This document shows, piece after piece, positions 8,959 through 16,184 of a stretch of DNA of 22,986 bases (its first letter is position 1; each line of letters begins with the position of its first letter). A model generated the notes under the pieces. That model did no database searches, had not been told where the DNA came from, and saw only the letters and a list, made by a program, of their open reading frames with translations. The stretch is taken from positions 17,565 to 40,550 of the forward strand of contig DBXH01000016.1 of assembly GCA_002309335.1 (NCBI GenBank), read 5' to 3'. A program made the position numbers and the translations under genes. The stretch is from Bacteroidales bacterium UBA1217. GTDB taxonomy: Bacteria; Bacteroidota; Bacteroidia; Bacteroidales; P3.

Positions 8959-10141
8959 CCACGCGTCCGCCGGTGGGTTTAGAAGCCTGCGACTCCTTTT
9001 TGCCAGCCTTGAAATTCATTTCCATCGCCACCTTGCCGTAAGCATCATATAGCACCCAGCGGCCATCCTTCTCTCCATTGACGAAAGAGCCCTGTTCCTC
9101 GACCTTGCCGGCACTGTTGTAGCGCTCGTACTTGCCGTGCCATACGCCGTTCTTGTAGTTGGCACGTGATTCGACCTTGCCGTTTGCAAAATAGCGGACC
9201 TCCTCGCCATCCTTCTCATCGGAGGCATAGTGCATTACATAGCGCGGACGGCCATCGTCGTAGAACCCTTTCCACTCGCCGTCCTTCATTCCCTTGTGGA
9301 ACGAGCCCGTATAGTCGATATGGCCATCTTCATAGAAGGATGTCCATACGCCTTCCTCTCTGTTTGCCACATAGTTGCCTTCGTGGAGTTTGCGTCCTGA
9401 CTCATAATATGTAATCCACTTACCTGACTTGTCACCATTGACAAAAGGGCCCTCACGCCACTTCTCGCCAGTCTCATAATAATAAGTCCACGTGCCTGTC
9501 TCGACACCATTGTCATAATTGCCACGAATGCCAAGTTTGCCGTTGGTGCGCCAGTAGAAGAGCCATTCGCCCTGCTGATTGCCAGCTTCGAGGCGCCCTT
9601 TCATATCAATATAGCCCTTTTCGGTCCACCACACAGCTGGACCGCTAAGTTCGTTGTCCTTGTAAGTGCCTTCAAATTTCTTCTTGCCGTTTTCGTGCCA
9701 TTCGGCAGTAGCACCTTGCTTTAAGCCATTGACAAACACAATCTGATCCTTCTGCTTGCCGTTGGAATACCACGACTTGTATGTGCCGTGTTTGTGTCCG
9801 TTAACGACTGCCACTTCACTTTTTAGATTACCATTCTGGTACCACTCGCGCGAAGTGCCGTTGGAATGGCATTCCTCGGCACACTTGGAGCCATCGTCGT
9901 AAAATACTTTCCATATACCCACCTTTTGACCGCGGTCATTGTAGGTGCCCTGCTGGTAAATCTTGCCATTGCGGTGCCACCAAGTCCAATTACCTGTGCG
10001 GACACTGTCGTCGGTCATCATACCTTCGACAGCGGTCTTTTGGTGCTGGTCGTCATAGAATTTCTGGTAACGGACCTGAGCGTTGAGCTGCATAAAAGAG
10101 CAGCATAAAAGAAGAACTAATATCTTTCTCATTTTAATCAT
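8948..10141 (-). CDS. Exported MORN/YwqK-repeat protein, 14 repeats
   Basis: The product is 397 aa from the ATG at 10141. A GTG at 10150 and an ATG at 10132 are alternatives. A signal peptide (MIKMRKILVLLLCCSFMQLNA, before QVRYQ) is followed by about 14 tandem units of some 23 residues of the form G.W..YY.NGK....G.Y.NG. These are YwqK/MORN_2-type repeats that cover nearly the whole chain. Such repeats build an elongated beta-hairpin sheet and are often auto-annotated as 'toxin-antitoxin YwqK family antitoxin'. Nothing here supports a toxin-antitoxin role, and no partner toxin gene is adjacent. The signal peptide places the protein in the periplasm or at the outer membrane. Function is unknown. 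It lies in the same direction as maf, 78 bases downstream of the DUF4270 gene. Confidence 0.85.
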   Translation of the reverse strand: MIKMRKILVLLLCCSFMQLNAQVRYQKFYDDQHQKTAVEGMMTDDSVRTGNWTWWHRNGKIYQQGTYNDRGQKVGIWKVFYDDGSKCAEECHSNGTSREWYQNGNLKSEVAVVNGHKHGTYKSWYSNGKQKDQIVFVNGLKQGATAEWHENGKKKFEGTYKDNELSGPAVWWTEKGYIDMKGRLEAGNQQGEWLFYWRTNGKLGIRGNYDNGVETGTWTYYYETGEKWREGPFVNGDKSGKWITYYESGRKLHEGNYVANREEGVWTSFYEDGHIDYTGSFHKGMKDGEWKGFYDDGRPRYVMHYASDEKDGEEVRYFANGKVESRANYKNGVWHGKYERYNSAGKVEEQGSFVNGEKDGRWVLYDAYGKVAMEMNFKAGKKESQASKPTGGRVGDF

Positions 10142-10178
10142 AGTAAGCACTAATAATTCGATTTATTCTACTTGCCTG

Positions 10179-10210
10179 CAAAAAATATGTCTCTAGGCAA
10201 CAAATACAAT
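10179..10210 (-). promoter_or_regulatory. Weak candidate promoter for the YwqK-repeat gene
   Basis: Read on the minus strand, ATTG (10210-10207) is 19 bases from TATTTTTTG (10187-10179). This is one mismatch in the -33 box and one extra T in the -7 box compared with TTTG-N19-TAnnTTTG. It lies in the only sizeable gap of the leftward gene run and sits about 40 bases before the start codon. The imperfect match keeps confidence low. Confidence 0.3.
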
Positions 10211-10219
10211 CTTTTAAAC

Positions 10220-11521
10220 CTACTCACTGTAAACAAATTGAATTCGTATAGGATTGCCCGATGTTGCCGCATTACTGAATCCATTGATGACCGTGCGGGT
10301 TGCCGACGAGCGGCGTCCGTTGAGGACCAATAACGTACCTAGATCCATACCACTCTTGACAAGTTTCTGGAAATGCTGAGTTACACGAATCCGGTAACAG
10401 CCGTTAGTAGAGTTGTATTTACCATCGAATCCCGAACTAGTGTAGGTATCATAGAGGTCAGGAATATCAACCACACTGCCGTCATTAAAGCACTTAAAGG
10501 CGATAATTCTTTCAGGCTTGTCGTCGGGGGCGATATCGGCCACAGGCATCAGCAGTTCAGCATAATGAATAACAGCATAGGGGTGCTGCTGTCTAAACTG
10601 CTGAACGAAAGCGTTGAAATTGACGCGGATATTGGTGCCGCCCATCGGAGAGATATAGAGGTAGCGAGAGCCGTCTATCGAGTCGCCGGTATTGGTATTG
10701 AACGTTGATAGAATGCCAGCAAAGTTGTTTTTATACTGGTTGAAATGCGGCGCCGAATTCGACACCACAAAATCGTAGGTGCGGTTGCTTTGCTGGTCGG
10801 CATTGGTATAGGTATAATAGACACGGAGCCGTGTATTTGCGGCGGCGAGGTTGAATGTAGCGATGACCGGTGAGCCGTCGTTGACGATGCGAACCCGAAT
10901 ACCCTTGACAGCCTGCACAAACGCTTCCGAAGACTCGTAATTATGATTGTCTATCAAAGAGATGAAGTTCTCGCCCAAAGGCATTTTGGCAACCACTGTA
11001 TCGTTTTCCAAAACGCGAACAACACCATCGAAGAAACAGGTGTTTGTAACGGGTAATTCATCGTTGGCATAGTAGGCAGTGTCTTTCAACGGACTTTCCG
11101 CTAACTGGTACACTTCGAAATGAAGGTCCCTATAACCTTTTGAGTCAGAGGCGTACGGAAAAATCTCAGATATTGAAAAAGAGAGAATAACTGAATCGAT
11201 ATGCGTATATTGGTCGAACGCCACATTATCATCATTGGCGGTTGTAATCTGAGTATAGAATATGCCCTCCGACGAACCGAAGACCGGGTCGCTATAGCAG
11301 CCAACCAGCACATTGGAAAGACCCGATGTAAGAAGCGTGTCATCAAAGACCGTTATGGCAGTACCATAGGCGGTGTCGACAATGCCGTTATAGAGCGTAG
11401 CGGGGTCCTGTAATGCAACACCGAGGTCTGATTCTTTCTCCGTGCAGGCTCCAAACAAAGCCAAAACACATAAAGACAATAAAACAAAAAACTTGTTCCT
11501 AAACATATTTGACAAAATCAT
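10220..11521 (-). CDS. DUF4270 family lipoprotein
   Basis: The product is 433 aa from the ATG at 11521. A GTG at 11533 and an ATG at 11506 are alternatives. The N-terminus is a lipoprotein signal ending in ALFGAC, with the lipidated Cys at residue 26, followed by TEKESDLG. The next segment (ALQDPATLYNGIVDTAYGTAITVFDDTLLTSG, then NVLVGCYSDPVFGSSEGIFYTQI, with the DPVFG motif) is typical of DUF4270, a family known almost only from Bacteroidota. The rest is beta-rich with no enzyme motif. Localisation is likely the outer membrane or cell surface. It lies just after the truncated glycogen-synthase-like gene, a pairing that I recall as common in Bacteroidales. Molecular function is not known. Confidence 0.85.
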   Translation of the reverse strand: MILSNMFRNKFFVLLSLCVLALFGACTEKESDLGVALQDPATLYNGIVDTAYGTAITVFDDTLLTSGLSNVLVGCYSDPVFGSSEGIFYTQITTANDDNVAFDQYTHIDSVILSFSISEIFPYASDSKGYRDLHFEVYQLAESPLKDTAYYANDELPVTNTCFFDGVVRVLENDTVVAKMPLGENFISLIDNHNYESSEAFVQAVKGIRVRIVNDGSPVIATFNLAAANTRLRVYYTYTNADQQSNRTYDFVVSNSAPHFNQYKNNFAGILSTFNTNTGDSIDGSRYLYISPMGGTNIRVNFNAFVQQFRQQHPYAVIHYAELLMPVADIAPDDKPERIIAFKCFNDGSVVDIPDLYDTYTSSGFDGKYNSTNGCYRIRVTQHFQKLVKSGMDLGTLLVLNGRRSSATRTVINGFSNAATSGNPIRIQFVYSE

Positions 11522-11553
11522 ATATCCATTCACCCTTAATCATTTATATATTT

Positions 11554-12378
11554 TCAATTATTAATGTTGCTTCCTATCACAGTATCGTACAATTTGTTGA
11601 TTTGCTCATAAAATTCTGTCTTGTCGGGATTATACTCAACGATATGGCGTTTGTTTTCGCGAGCGAATGCCACCAATTCCGGGTTGGCATTGGGCGAAGC
11701 AATGACGATACCGTGAGCGTAAGTGATGGCAGCCTTGGTAAGCGTCATATAGTCAAGGTTTTCAAACAATCTTAAATCTTTCGCTGTAGCACCGTCGACC
11801 TTGAGTTTGCGTTCCATATCGGGGCCGAAGTCGCCCTTGAAAGCATCATCGGTGATAGAGAAAACCGTCTTGGTGCCCGAGAAGAAAGCATTCTCTTTGT
11901 TGATTCGGCGTAGATAGAAAGGAATCATACATGAAAACCACCCTGTGAAATGAATGAGGTGTGGCTGCCAAGCGAGTTTACGGACAGCCTCAAGTGTACC
12001 TCGTCCGAAGAAAAGGATACGCTCATCGTTGTCGGGACTAAACTTGCCCTTGTCGTCATAAAAACCTTTATGACGAGTAAAATATTCCTCATTGTCAATA
12101 AAATACACCTGCATACGGGCCGAGGGAATGGATCCAACCTTGATGATAAGCTGATGGTCAGCATTGTTGACAATAAGATTCATACCCGAAAGGCGGATAA
12201 CCTCGTGGAGTTGGTTTTTACGTTCGTTGACGTCGTTGAAACGTGGCATAAAAACACGTATCTCACGCCCTTTTTCCTGAGTAAACGCTGGTAGGTAGCG
12301 TCCAATATATGAATTTTCGGTCTCAGGCACAAAAGGCATAATCTCCTGATTGACAAAAAGTATTCTTCCCTTTCCCAT
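11554..12378 (-). CDS. Glycogen/starch synthase-like protein, N-terminal domain only
   Basis: The product is 274 aa. It resembles the N-terminal Rossmann domain of GT5 glycogen/starch synthases (ILFVNQEIMPFVPE; EIRVFMPRFNDVNERKNQLHEV; YFIDNEEYFTRHKGFYDD; FFGRGTLEAVRKLAWQPHLIHFTGW). Full GlgA proteins have about 480 residues, and the second, GT1-type domain is absent here. The ADP-glucose-binding KxGGL motif expected near residue 20 reads SYIGRYL. The expected HAHDWH region reads HFTGWFS. Catalysis as a glycogen synthase is therefore unlikely, and a regulatory or binding role is more plausible (inference). A full-length GlgA would have to be elsewhere in the genome. It is the first gene of the leftward run and has a near-perfect Bacteroides promoter 27 bases upstream. 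The ATG at 12378 is the natural start. Confidence 0.8.
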   Translation of the reverse strand: MGKGRILFVNQEIMPFVPETENSYIGRYLPAFTQEKGREIRVFMPRFNDVNERKNQLHEVIRLSGMNLIVNNADHQLIIKVGSIPSARMQVYFIDNEEYFTRHKGFYDDKGKFSPDNDERILFFGRGTLEAVRKLAWQPHLIHFTGWFSCMIPFYLRRINKENAFFSGTKTVFSITDDAFKGDFGPDMERKLKVDGATAKDLRLFENLDYMTLTKAAITYAHGIVIASPNANPELVAFARENKRHIVEYNPDKTEFYEQINKLYDTVIGSNINN

Positions 12379-12404
12379 AATTTTAGAGCATTATATATCC
12401 ATTG

Positions 12405-12435
12405 CAAAGTTACGAAACTTTGAGGAATTGACAAA
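12405..12435 (-). promoter_or_regulatory. Bacteroides-type promoter for the glycogen-synthase-like operon
   Basis: On the minus strand, TTTG (12435-12432) is followed after exactly 19 bases by TAACTTTG (12412-12405). This is a perfect match to the Bacteroides primary sigma consensus TTTG-N19/21-TAnnTTTG. Transcription would start near 12400, giving a 5' UTR of about 20 bases before the ATG at 12378. Confidence 0.8.
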
Positions 12436-12503
12436 ATTTATTTTACCAAATTATAATTTTTTGAATTCAATATTAACATTTTATACAGAAAAAGTTTCAT
12501 TGA

Positions 12504-12535
12504 TTTCTATCATTCAAAAATTTTTCGTAAATTTG
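12504..12535 (+). promoter_or_regulatory. Candidate Bacteroides-type promoter for recX
   Basis: TTTC (12504-12507) is 20 bases from TAAATTTG (12528-12535). The -7 box is perfect and the -33 box has one mismatch. The element lies in the 241-base divergent region between the leftward run and recX. The predicted leader before the ATG at 12620 is about 80 bases. Confidence 0.5.
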
Positions 12536-12619
12536 CCAAACGAAACAAATGTGTCATTGCGTTATAACATACTTATTTTCAAGAAAATATTATACTTTTA
12601 ACATTTCAAGACAACCAAA

Positions 12620-13111
12620 ATGTCAGACAAATACAAATTCACAGACTCGGACAAAGCATTCCTGGCTAAGGCAGAACAATATTGCGCTGCCAACGAGCAA
12701 TGCCGTACTGCGGTGAAGGAGAAACTGCTGGCTTGGGGTGCCGATAGAGAAGTGGCCGGTCATATAATCAATTATCTTGTAGACAACAACTTCATTGACG
12801 AAGCACGCTATTGCAAAATCTATTGTGAATCCAAACTACGGCTTCAAAAATGGGGCCGCATCAAGATCAACTATATGCTGCGCGGAAAAAGAATTGACAA
12901 CAAAATAATTGCAACCGCATTACAGGAAATCGACAAGGAGCAATACCGCGAAACGCTGAAAAGTCTGGCAGAGAGCAAATTGGAAACTCTGGTTGAGAGC
13001 GACCCCTACAAACGCAAAGCTAAACTAATCTCTTTTCTTGCTTCGCACGGATTTGAGACCAACGAAATTCAAGAGGCAATAGCAGATTTCAATTTCACAG
13101 AGCAACTATAA
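12620..13111 (+). CDS. recX: Regulatory protein RecX
   Basis: The product is 163 aa, a normal length for this family. It shows the three-helix tandem repeats of RecX: a first unit around CRTAVKEKLLAWGADREVAGHIINYLVDNNFIDEARY with the typical L...NFIDE.R. pattern; a middle unit KLRLQKWGRIKINYMLRGKRI, matching the K...G...I...L...GI signature; and a third unit near KRKAKLISFLASHGFETNEIQEAI. RecX binds RecA filaments and limits their activity. recA is not in this window. The DUF3078 gene starts 19 bases downstream, so the two may be co-transcribed. Confidence 0.88.
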   Translation: MSDKYKFTDSDKAFLAKAEQYCAANEQCRTAVKEKLLAWGADREVAGHIINYLVDNNFIDEARYCKIYCESKLRLQKWGRIKINYMLRGKRIDNKIIATALQEIDKEQYRETLKSLAESKLETLVESDPYKRKAKLISFLASHGFETNEIQEAIADFNFTEQL

Positions 13112-13130
13112 AACAACAACATAACAGATT

Positions 13131-14240
13131 ATGACAAAAAAAATACTTTTATTGGCAGCTTTAGCTATTATGGTATTACCTATGGCAAAGGCAGAACAAG
13201 AAAACACTACAGCTTTAACAAGCGACAGCACCGACACCCCAAAGGGCGTATGGACAACATCGTCGACACCTGCCCTCAAGATAGGTGAATTCATCTACCA
13301 CAACTGGTCAGCCACCGGCAACTCGCAGATAGACATCACCGGAACATTCTTCGGCAACTACAAGTACACCCATCCGAAATTCGTATGGGACAATATCGCC
13401 GACCTCGCCTACGGTTATGCTTGGCAAGACCTCGACAACTCGGCCGAGGACACTGCGGGAGGCCGCTTCGAGACTCGCCGCAAGAGCAACGACAAGATTG
13501 ACCTTACATCCGCTCTTTCATGGAAAGCCTACAAGGACTGGGGCGCCAGCTTCACAGCCAACTTCAAGTCACAGTTCGGCAAGGGCTACACCTACGAAGG
13601 CATCGGCTACAACGCCATCGCCACAGAGGTGTCGAGCTTTATGGCTCCTGGTTATCTGACCACCGCACTGGCTTTCGAATTGAAGAAAGAAAACTGGTCA
13701 GTATCGCTGTCATTCTTGACCGGTAAGACGACATTCGTCTACAATGATTCGCTAATTGCCCACGAGCACACATACGGTGTCATACAAGACAATCCCAACT
13801 ACGACATCACTGACCCATCGACCTATACACACGCATATTTTGCTCTCGGTTCTTATGTCAAGGCTATGTATCTGAAGAAGGACATCCTTCCGAGTCTTGA
13901 CCTCTACGCTCGCGCCGAGCTCTTCTACGACTACAAGAAACCCAAGAATATGGCTTGGGGCGACAATATGGCCACCGATTCAAAATATGCGCTTGCCGAA
14001 GGTGAGCAGTGGACCGACCTGCAGAACTTCAACTGGATGAAGAAGCGCGGCTTCGAGACCGACCTCGACTTCGAACTCAAACTCGACTATCGCTTCTCGA
14101 AACACATCTCGGCCAACTTCGCTCTGAACCTGAAATGGGATACTGACTTCAGCGGTATGGGCAACTGGGGGCACTGGCAGATATATCAGATGGCCGGTGT
14201 TCAAGTCTTTTTCAACTGGAAGACTCCCAAGGATAACTAA
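13131..14240 (+). CDS. DUF3078 family outer-membrane beta-barrel protein
   Basis: The product is 369 aa with a clear signal peptide (MTKKILLLAALAIMVLPMAKA, before EQEN). The mature part alternates short hydrophobic/aromatic beta strands with charged turns throughout, for example NSQIDITGTFFGNYKY, NIADLAYGYAW, DKIDLTSALSWKAYKDW and NWSVSLSFLTGKTTFVY. It ends in the strand AGVQVFFNW, close to a C-terminal barrel signal. The order NWSATGNSQ ... FVWDN.ADLAYGYA ... KSNDKIDL fits DUF3078, a Bacteroidota family of outer-membrane proteins with no established substrate. It follows recX by 19 bases and ends just before a bidirectional terminator. Confidence 0.8.
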   Translation: MTKKILLLAALAIMVLPMAKAEQENTTALTSDSTDTPKGVWTTSSTPALKIGEFIYHNWSATGNSQIDITGTFFGNYKYTHPKFVWDNIADLAYGYAWQDLDNSAEDTAGGRFETRRKSNDKIDLTSALSWKAYKDWGASFTANFKSQFGKGYTYEGIGYNAIATEVSSFMAPGYLTTALAFELKKENWSVSLSFLTGKTTFVYNDSLIAHEHTYGVIQDNPNYDITDPSTYTHAYFALGSYVKAMYLKKDILPSLDLYARAELFYDYKKPKNMAWGDNMATDSKYALAEGEQWTDLQNFNWMKKRGFETDLDFELKLDYRFSKHISANFALNLKWDTDFSGMGNWGHWQIYQMAGVQVFFNWKTPKDN

Positions 14241-14249
14241 GAGCTACTT

Positions 14250-14293
14250 AGTATAATGAAAAAGGCGGCACTTGCCGCCTTTTTCATTATACT
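14250..14293. terminator. Bidirectional terminator, perfect 44-bp palindrome
   Basis: Twenty-one bases (14250-14270) are exactly the reverse complement of 14273-14293, with a two-base CT spacer. The GC core GGCGGCA/TGCCGCC is flanked by A5 on the left and T5 on the right, so the hairpin can stop transcription in both directions. It serves the rightward DUF3078 gene and the leftward DUF62 gene, and its right edge includes two bases of the DUF62 stop codon. Confidence 0.93.
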
Positions 14294-15116
14294 ATTCAAA
14301 GAAGAAATGGCATCGCGAGGCGTAGCGAAGACCGATAAGCTGAACCGCCGAGCCTTTGTTGATGGCTATCTGCAAGCGTCCCGTTACGGATACGGTGAGT
14401 AAAATGTTGCCCATACGCACATCGCTGTAGTGGCGGCAGATACCCGAAATATCCTCAAAACGGTCGTTGCTACCTATGCGCCACTCAATCTTAACTTTAA
14501 AACGACGACCGGCACGGAGAGTCTCGAAATCATCATAATTTATATTCAAATCGGCATTGCCGTAGCTATCTATTCCAGTAACCATAGCCACCAGCTCGTT
14601 GCCGTCGAGCTGCGCCTGTGGCTGCACACGGCGGCGCAGAGGCTCACACGACACACCTAACTGAGACAGAGCCATACCCGACACAAGCTGCCGTACAACA
14701 TCACAGTACAAATCGCGTGCGAGGAACGAGAATGAACGCAACGACTCAGGCGGAACCAATTCAACAACCTCGTCGCAAGCATCATCGAGCGACTGCTCCA
14801 GCAGTTTGCGATCGCTACAAATAATGTATTGGCCTTTATATGAAACCAACAAAGGTTTGGCAAACCCTGCCTGACGCCCGTCAACCTGCATCCTGTCGCA
14901 CCCTACATCGACGATATGGACCGTGCCTTCAGGAAACGAAGAACAGCCATAGCGGATAATGCCGATAGTGGTAGCCGGGTCGTTCCACATCTGCGTATGG
15001 CTGAGGTCAAGAATCCGTACGCCGGGAATCAGCGAGCAGAGCCTTCCCTTCACCATAGCGGCAAAAAAATCACGGTTCCCCCAATCAGTGGTAAGTGTAA
15101 CAATAGGTTCGTCCAT
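14292..15116 (-). CDS. Divergent SAM hydroxide adenosyltransferase family (DUF62) protein
   Basis: The product is 274 aa, a normal family length. The N-terminal TLTTDWGNRDFFAAMVKGRL, the segment GVRILDLSH, GTVHIVDVGC and the C-terminal GIDSYGNADLNI match the two-domain DUF62 (SAM hydroxide adenosyltransferase / fluorinase-like) fold. Members cleave S-adenosylmethionine with water/hydroxide to adenosine and methionine. From memory, the family keeps an Asp-Arg-His set and PDNG and FHGRD motifs. Here the region that should read PDNG is CSDRKLL, and the FHGRD equivalent is FLARD, so the His is lost while the Asp and Arg are kept. Activity is therefore doubtful. It has its own promoter upstream and ends in the palindromic terminator. 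Confidence 0.8.
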   Translation of the reverse strand: MDEPIVTLTTDWGNRDFFAAMVKGRLCSLIPGVRILDLSHTQMWNDPATTIGIIRYGCSSFPEGTVHIVDVGCDRMQVDGRQAGFAKPLLVSYKGQYIICSDRKLLEQSLDDACDEVVELVPPESLRSFSFLARDLYCDVVRQLVSGMALSQLGVSCEPLRRRVQPQAQLDGNELVAMVTGIDSYGNADLNINYDDFETLRAGRRFKVKIEWRIGSNDRFEDISGICRHYSDVRMGNILLTVSVTGRLQIAINKGSAVQLIGLRYASRCHFFFE

Positions 15117-15185
15117 TCCAAAGATGCTTTTAAATGCTTATATTTCAAAAAAATAAAAGAAACTCTGTTCATTTTATCCAATTTG

Positions 15186-15218
15186 CAAATTTACGAATAT
15201 TTTTTCAACACCAGCAAA
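15186..15218 (-). promoter_or_regulatory. Bacteroides-type promoter for the DUF62 gene
   Basis: On the minus strand, TTTG (15218-15215) lies 21 bases before TAAATTTG (15193-15186). Both boxes match the Bacteroides consensus exactly. The predicted leader before the ATG at 15116 is about 65 bases. Confidence 0.7.
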
Positions 15219-15235
15219 AAAGGCAATAAAAAATC

Positions 15236-15314
15236 GGCCTGGCTCCGCAGTACAGTGATTCCAACCATCTACACCGCGCAGGGCAATAAGGTGAAGAAAC
15301 TGGCACTGAGGTAA
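15236..15314 (+). other. GC-richer, coding-like island inside the divergent intergenic region
   Basis: The 309 bases between the DUF62 gene and sufC hold two promoters and this stretch. It is clearly richer in G+C than the AT-rich sequence on both sides and stays open to a TAA at 15312-15314 (in part AWLRSTVIPTIYTAQGNKVKK). No start, domain or family was recognised. It could be the degraded 3' end of a lost gene, part of a leader or regulatory element, or chance. Confidence 0.25.
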
Positions 15315-15354
15315 GACACAGTAAAAGTACACTCTCCATTTATAAAAAAAAGTG

Positions 15355-15362
15355 TATCTTTG
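15355..15362 (+). promoter_or_regulatory. Candidate -7 box for the sufC cluster
   Basis: TATCTTTG matches the Bacteroides -7 consensus TAnnTTTG and lies 64 bases before the sufC ATG. No TTTG is found 19-21 bases upstream, so the -33 element is weak or another factor is needed. Confidence 0.45.
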
Positions 15363-15425
15363 TACATCGGTGTCCAGCAGACACAGATAAGTTATTTATT
15401 GTATAATCAAAAAATTACACGATAT

Positions 15426-16184
15426 ATGTCACTCCTATCCATACGCAATTTGCACGCCTCTATAGGCGACCGCGAGATACTTAAAGGCGTTAATCTGGAA
15501 ATAAACAAAGGCGAGGTGCACGCCATTATGGGCCCCAACGGCAACGGCAAGAGCACCCTTGCAGGCATCATCGCCGGCAACCCGAAATATACTGTTACCG
15601 AAGGCGAAGTGATATACAACGGCAAGAACATCCTCGACCTGCCCGTCGACGTGCGCGCCAACGAAGGCATCTTTCTCGGATTCCAATATCCGGTCGAGAT
15701 TCCCGGCGTTACCATCACCAACTTTATGCGTACCGCTGTCAACGAGCAACGCAAATACAGAGGCCTCGACCCGCTGAGCGGCGCTGAGTTCCTGAAACTG
15801 ATGGAGGAGAAGAAGAAGGTAGTAGAGATGACCACAAACCTTGCCAATCGCTCGGTGAACGAAGGCTTCAGCGGCGGCGAGAAGAAAAAGAATGAAATCT
15901 TCCAGATGGCTATGCTCAACCCCACCCTCGCCATACTCGACGAGACAGATTCGGGACTTGACATCGACGCCCTGCGCATCGTGGCCGGTGGCGTCAACCA
16001 ATTGCGCAGCTCCGAAAATGCAATAGTTGTCATCACTCACTACCAGAGACTTTTGGACTATATCGTGCCTGACTTCGTGCATGTGCTCTACGAAGGCCGT
16101 ATTGTGAAGACCGGACCTAAAGAGCTGGCGCTTGAACTCGAGGATAAAGGTTACGACTGGATTAAGGAGGAGCTGGAAAAATGA
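15426..16184 (+). CDS. sufC: Fe-S cluster assembly ATPase SufC
   Basis: The product is 252 aa from the ATG at 15426. An upstream extension to a TTG at 15360 would run through the promoter box and is rejected. ABC ATPase motifs are complete: Walker A GPNGNGKST at 36-44, the SufC-type signature FSGGEKKKNE from 148, Walker B ILDETDSGLD with D172/E173, and the switch His at 205 (VITHYQR). The EKKKNE continuation of the signature and the ETDSGLD form of Walker B separate SufC from transporter ATPases. SufC drives the SufBCD scaffold that assembles Fe-S clusters in the cytoplasm. The stop overlaps the sufD start by four bases (ATGA), so the two are translationally coupled. No sufB precedes it. Confidence 0.96.
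   Translation: MSLLSIRNLHASIGDREILKGVNLEINKGEVHAIMGPNGNGKSTLAGIIAGNPKYTVTEGEVIYNGKNILDLPVDVRANEGIFLGFQYPVEIPGVTITNFMRTAVNEQRKYRGLDPLSGAEFLKLMEEKKKVVEMTTNLANRSVNEGFSGGEKKKNEIFQMAMLNPTLAILDETDSGLDIDALRIVAGGVNQLRSSENAIVVITHYQRLLDYIVPDFVHVLYEGRIVKTGPKELALELEDKGYDWIKEELEK

Noticed and set aside
9400..9990. Recurring short DNA motifs on the plus strand that could suggest a CRISPR or tandem repeat array
   Set aside because: They reflect the repeated amino-acid units of the YwqK/MORN gene on the minus strand. The units vary in sequence, and there are no constant repeats with unique spacers.
8948..10141. Repeat gene as a toxin-antitoxin component
   Set aside because: The product has a signal peptide and no adjacent toxin-like gene. 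The 'antitoxin' label for YwqK repeats is an annotation habit that the sequence does not support.
15407..16082. Two overlapping minus-strand open frames of about 210 codons across sufC
   Set aside because: They are antisense shadows of a gene with complete ABC ATPase motifs, and neither has family features.
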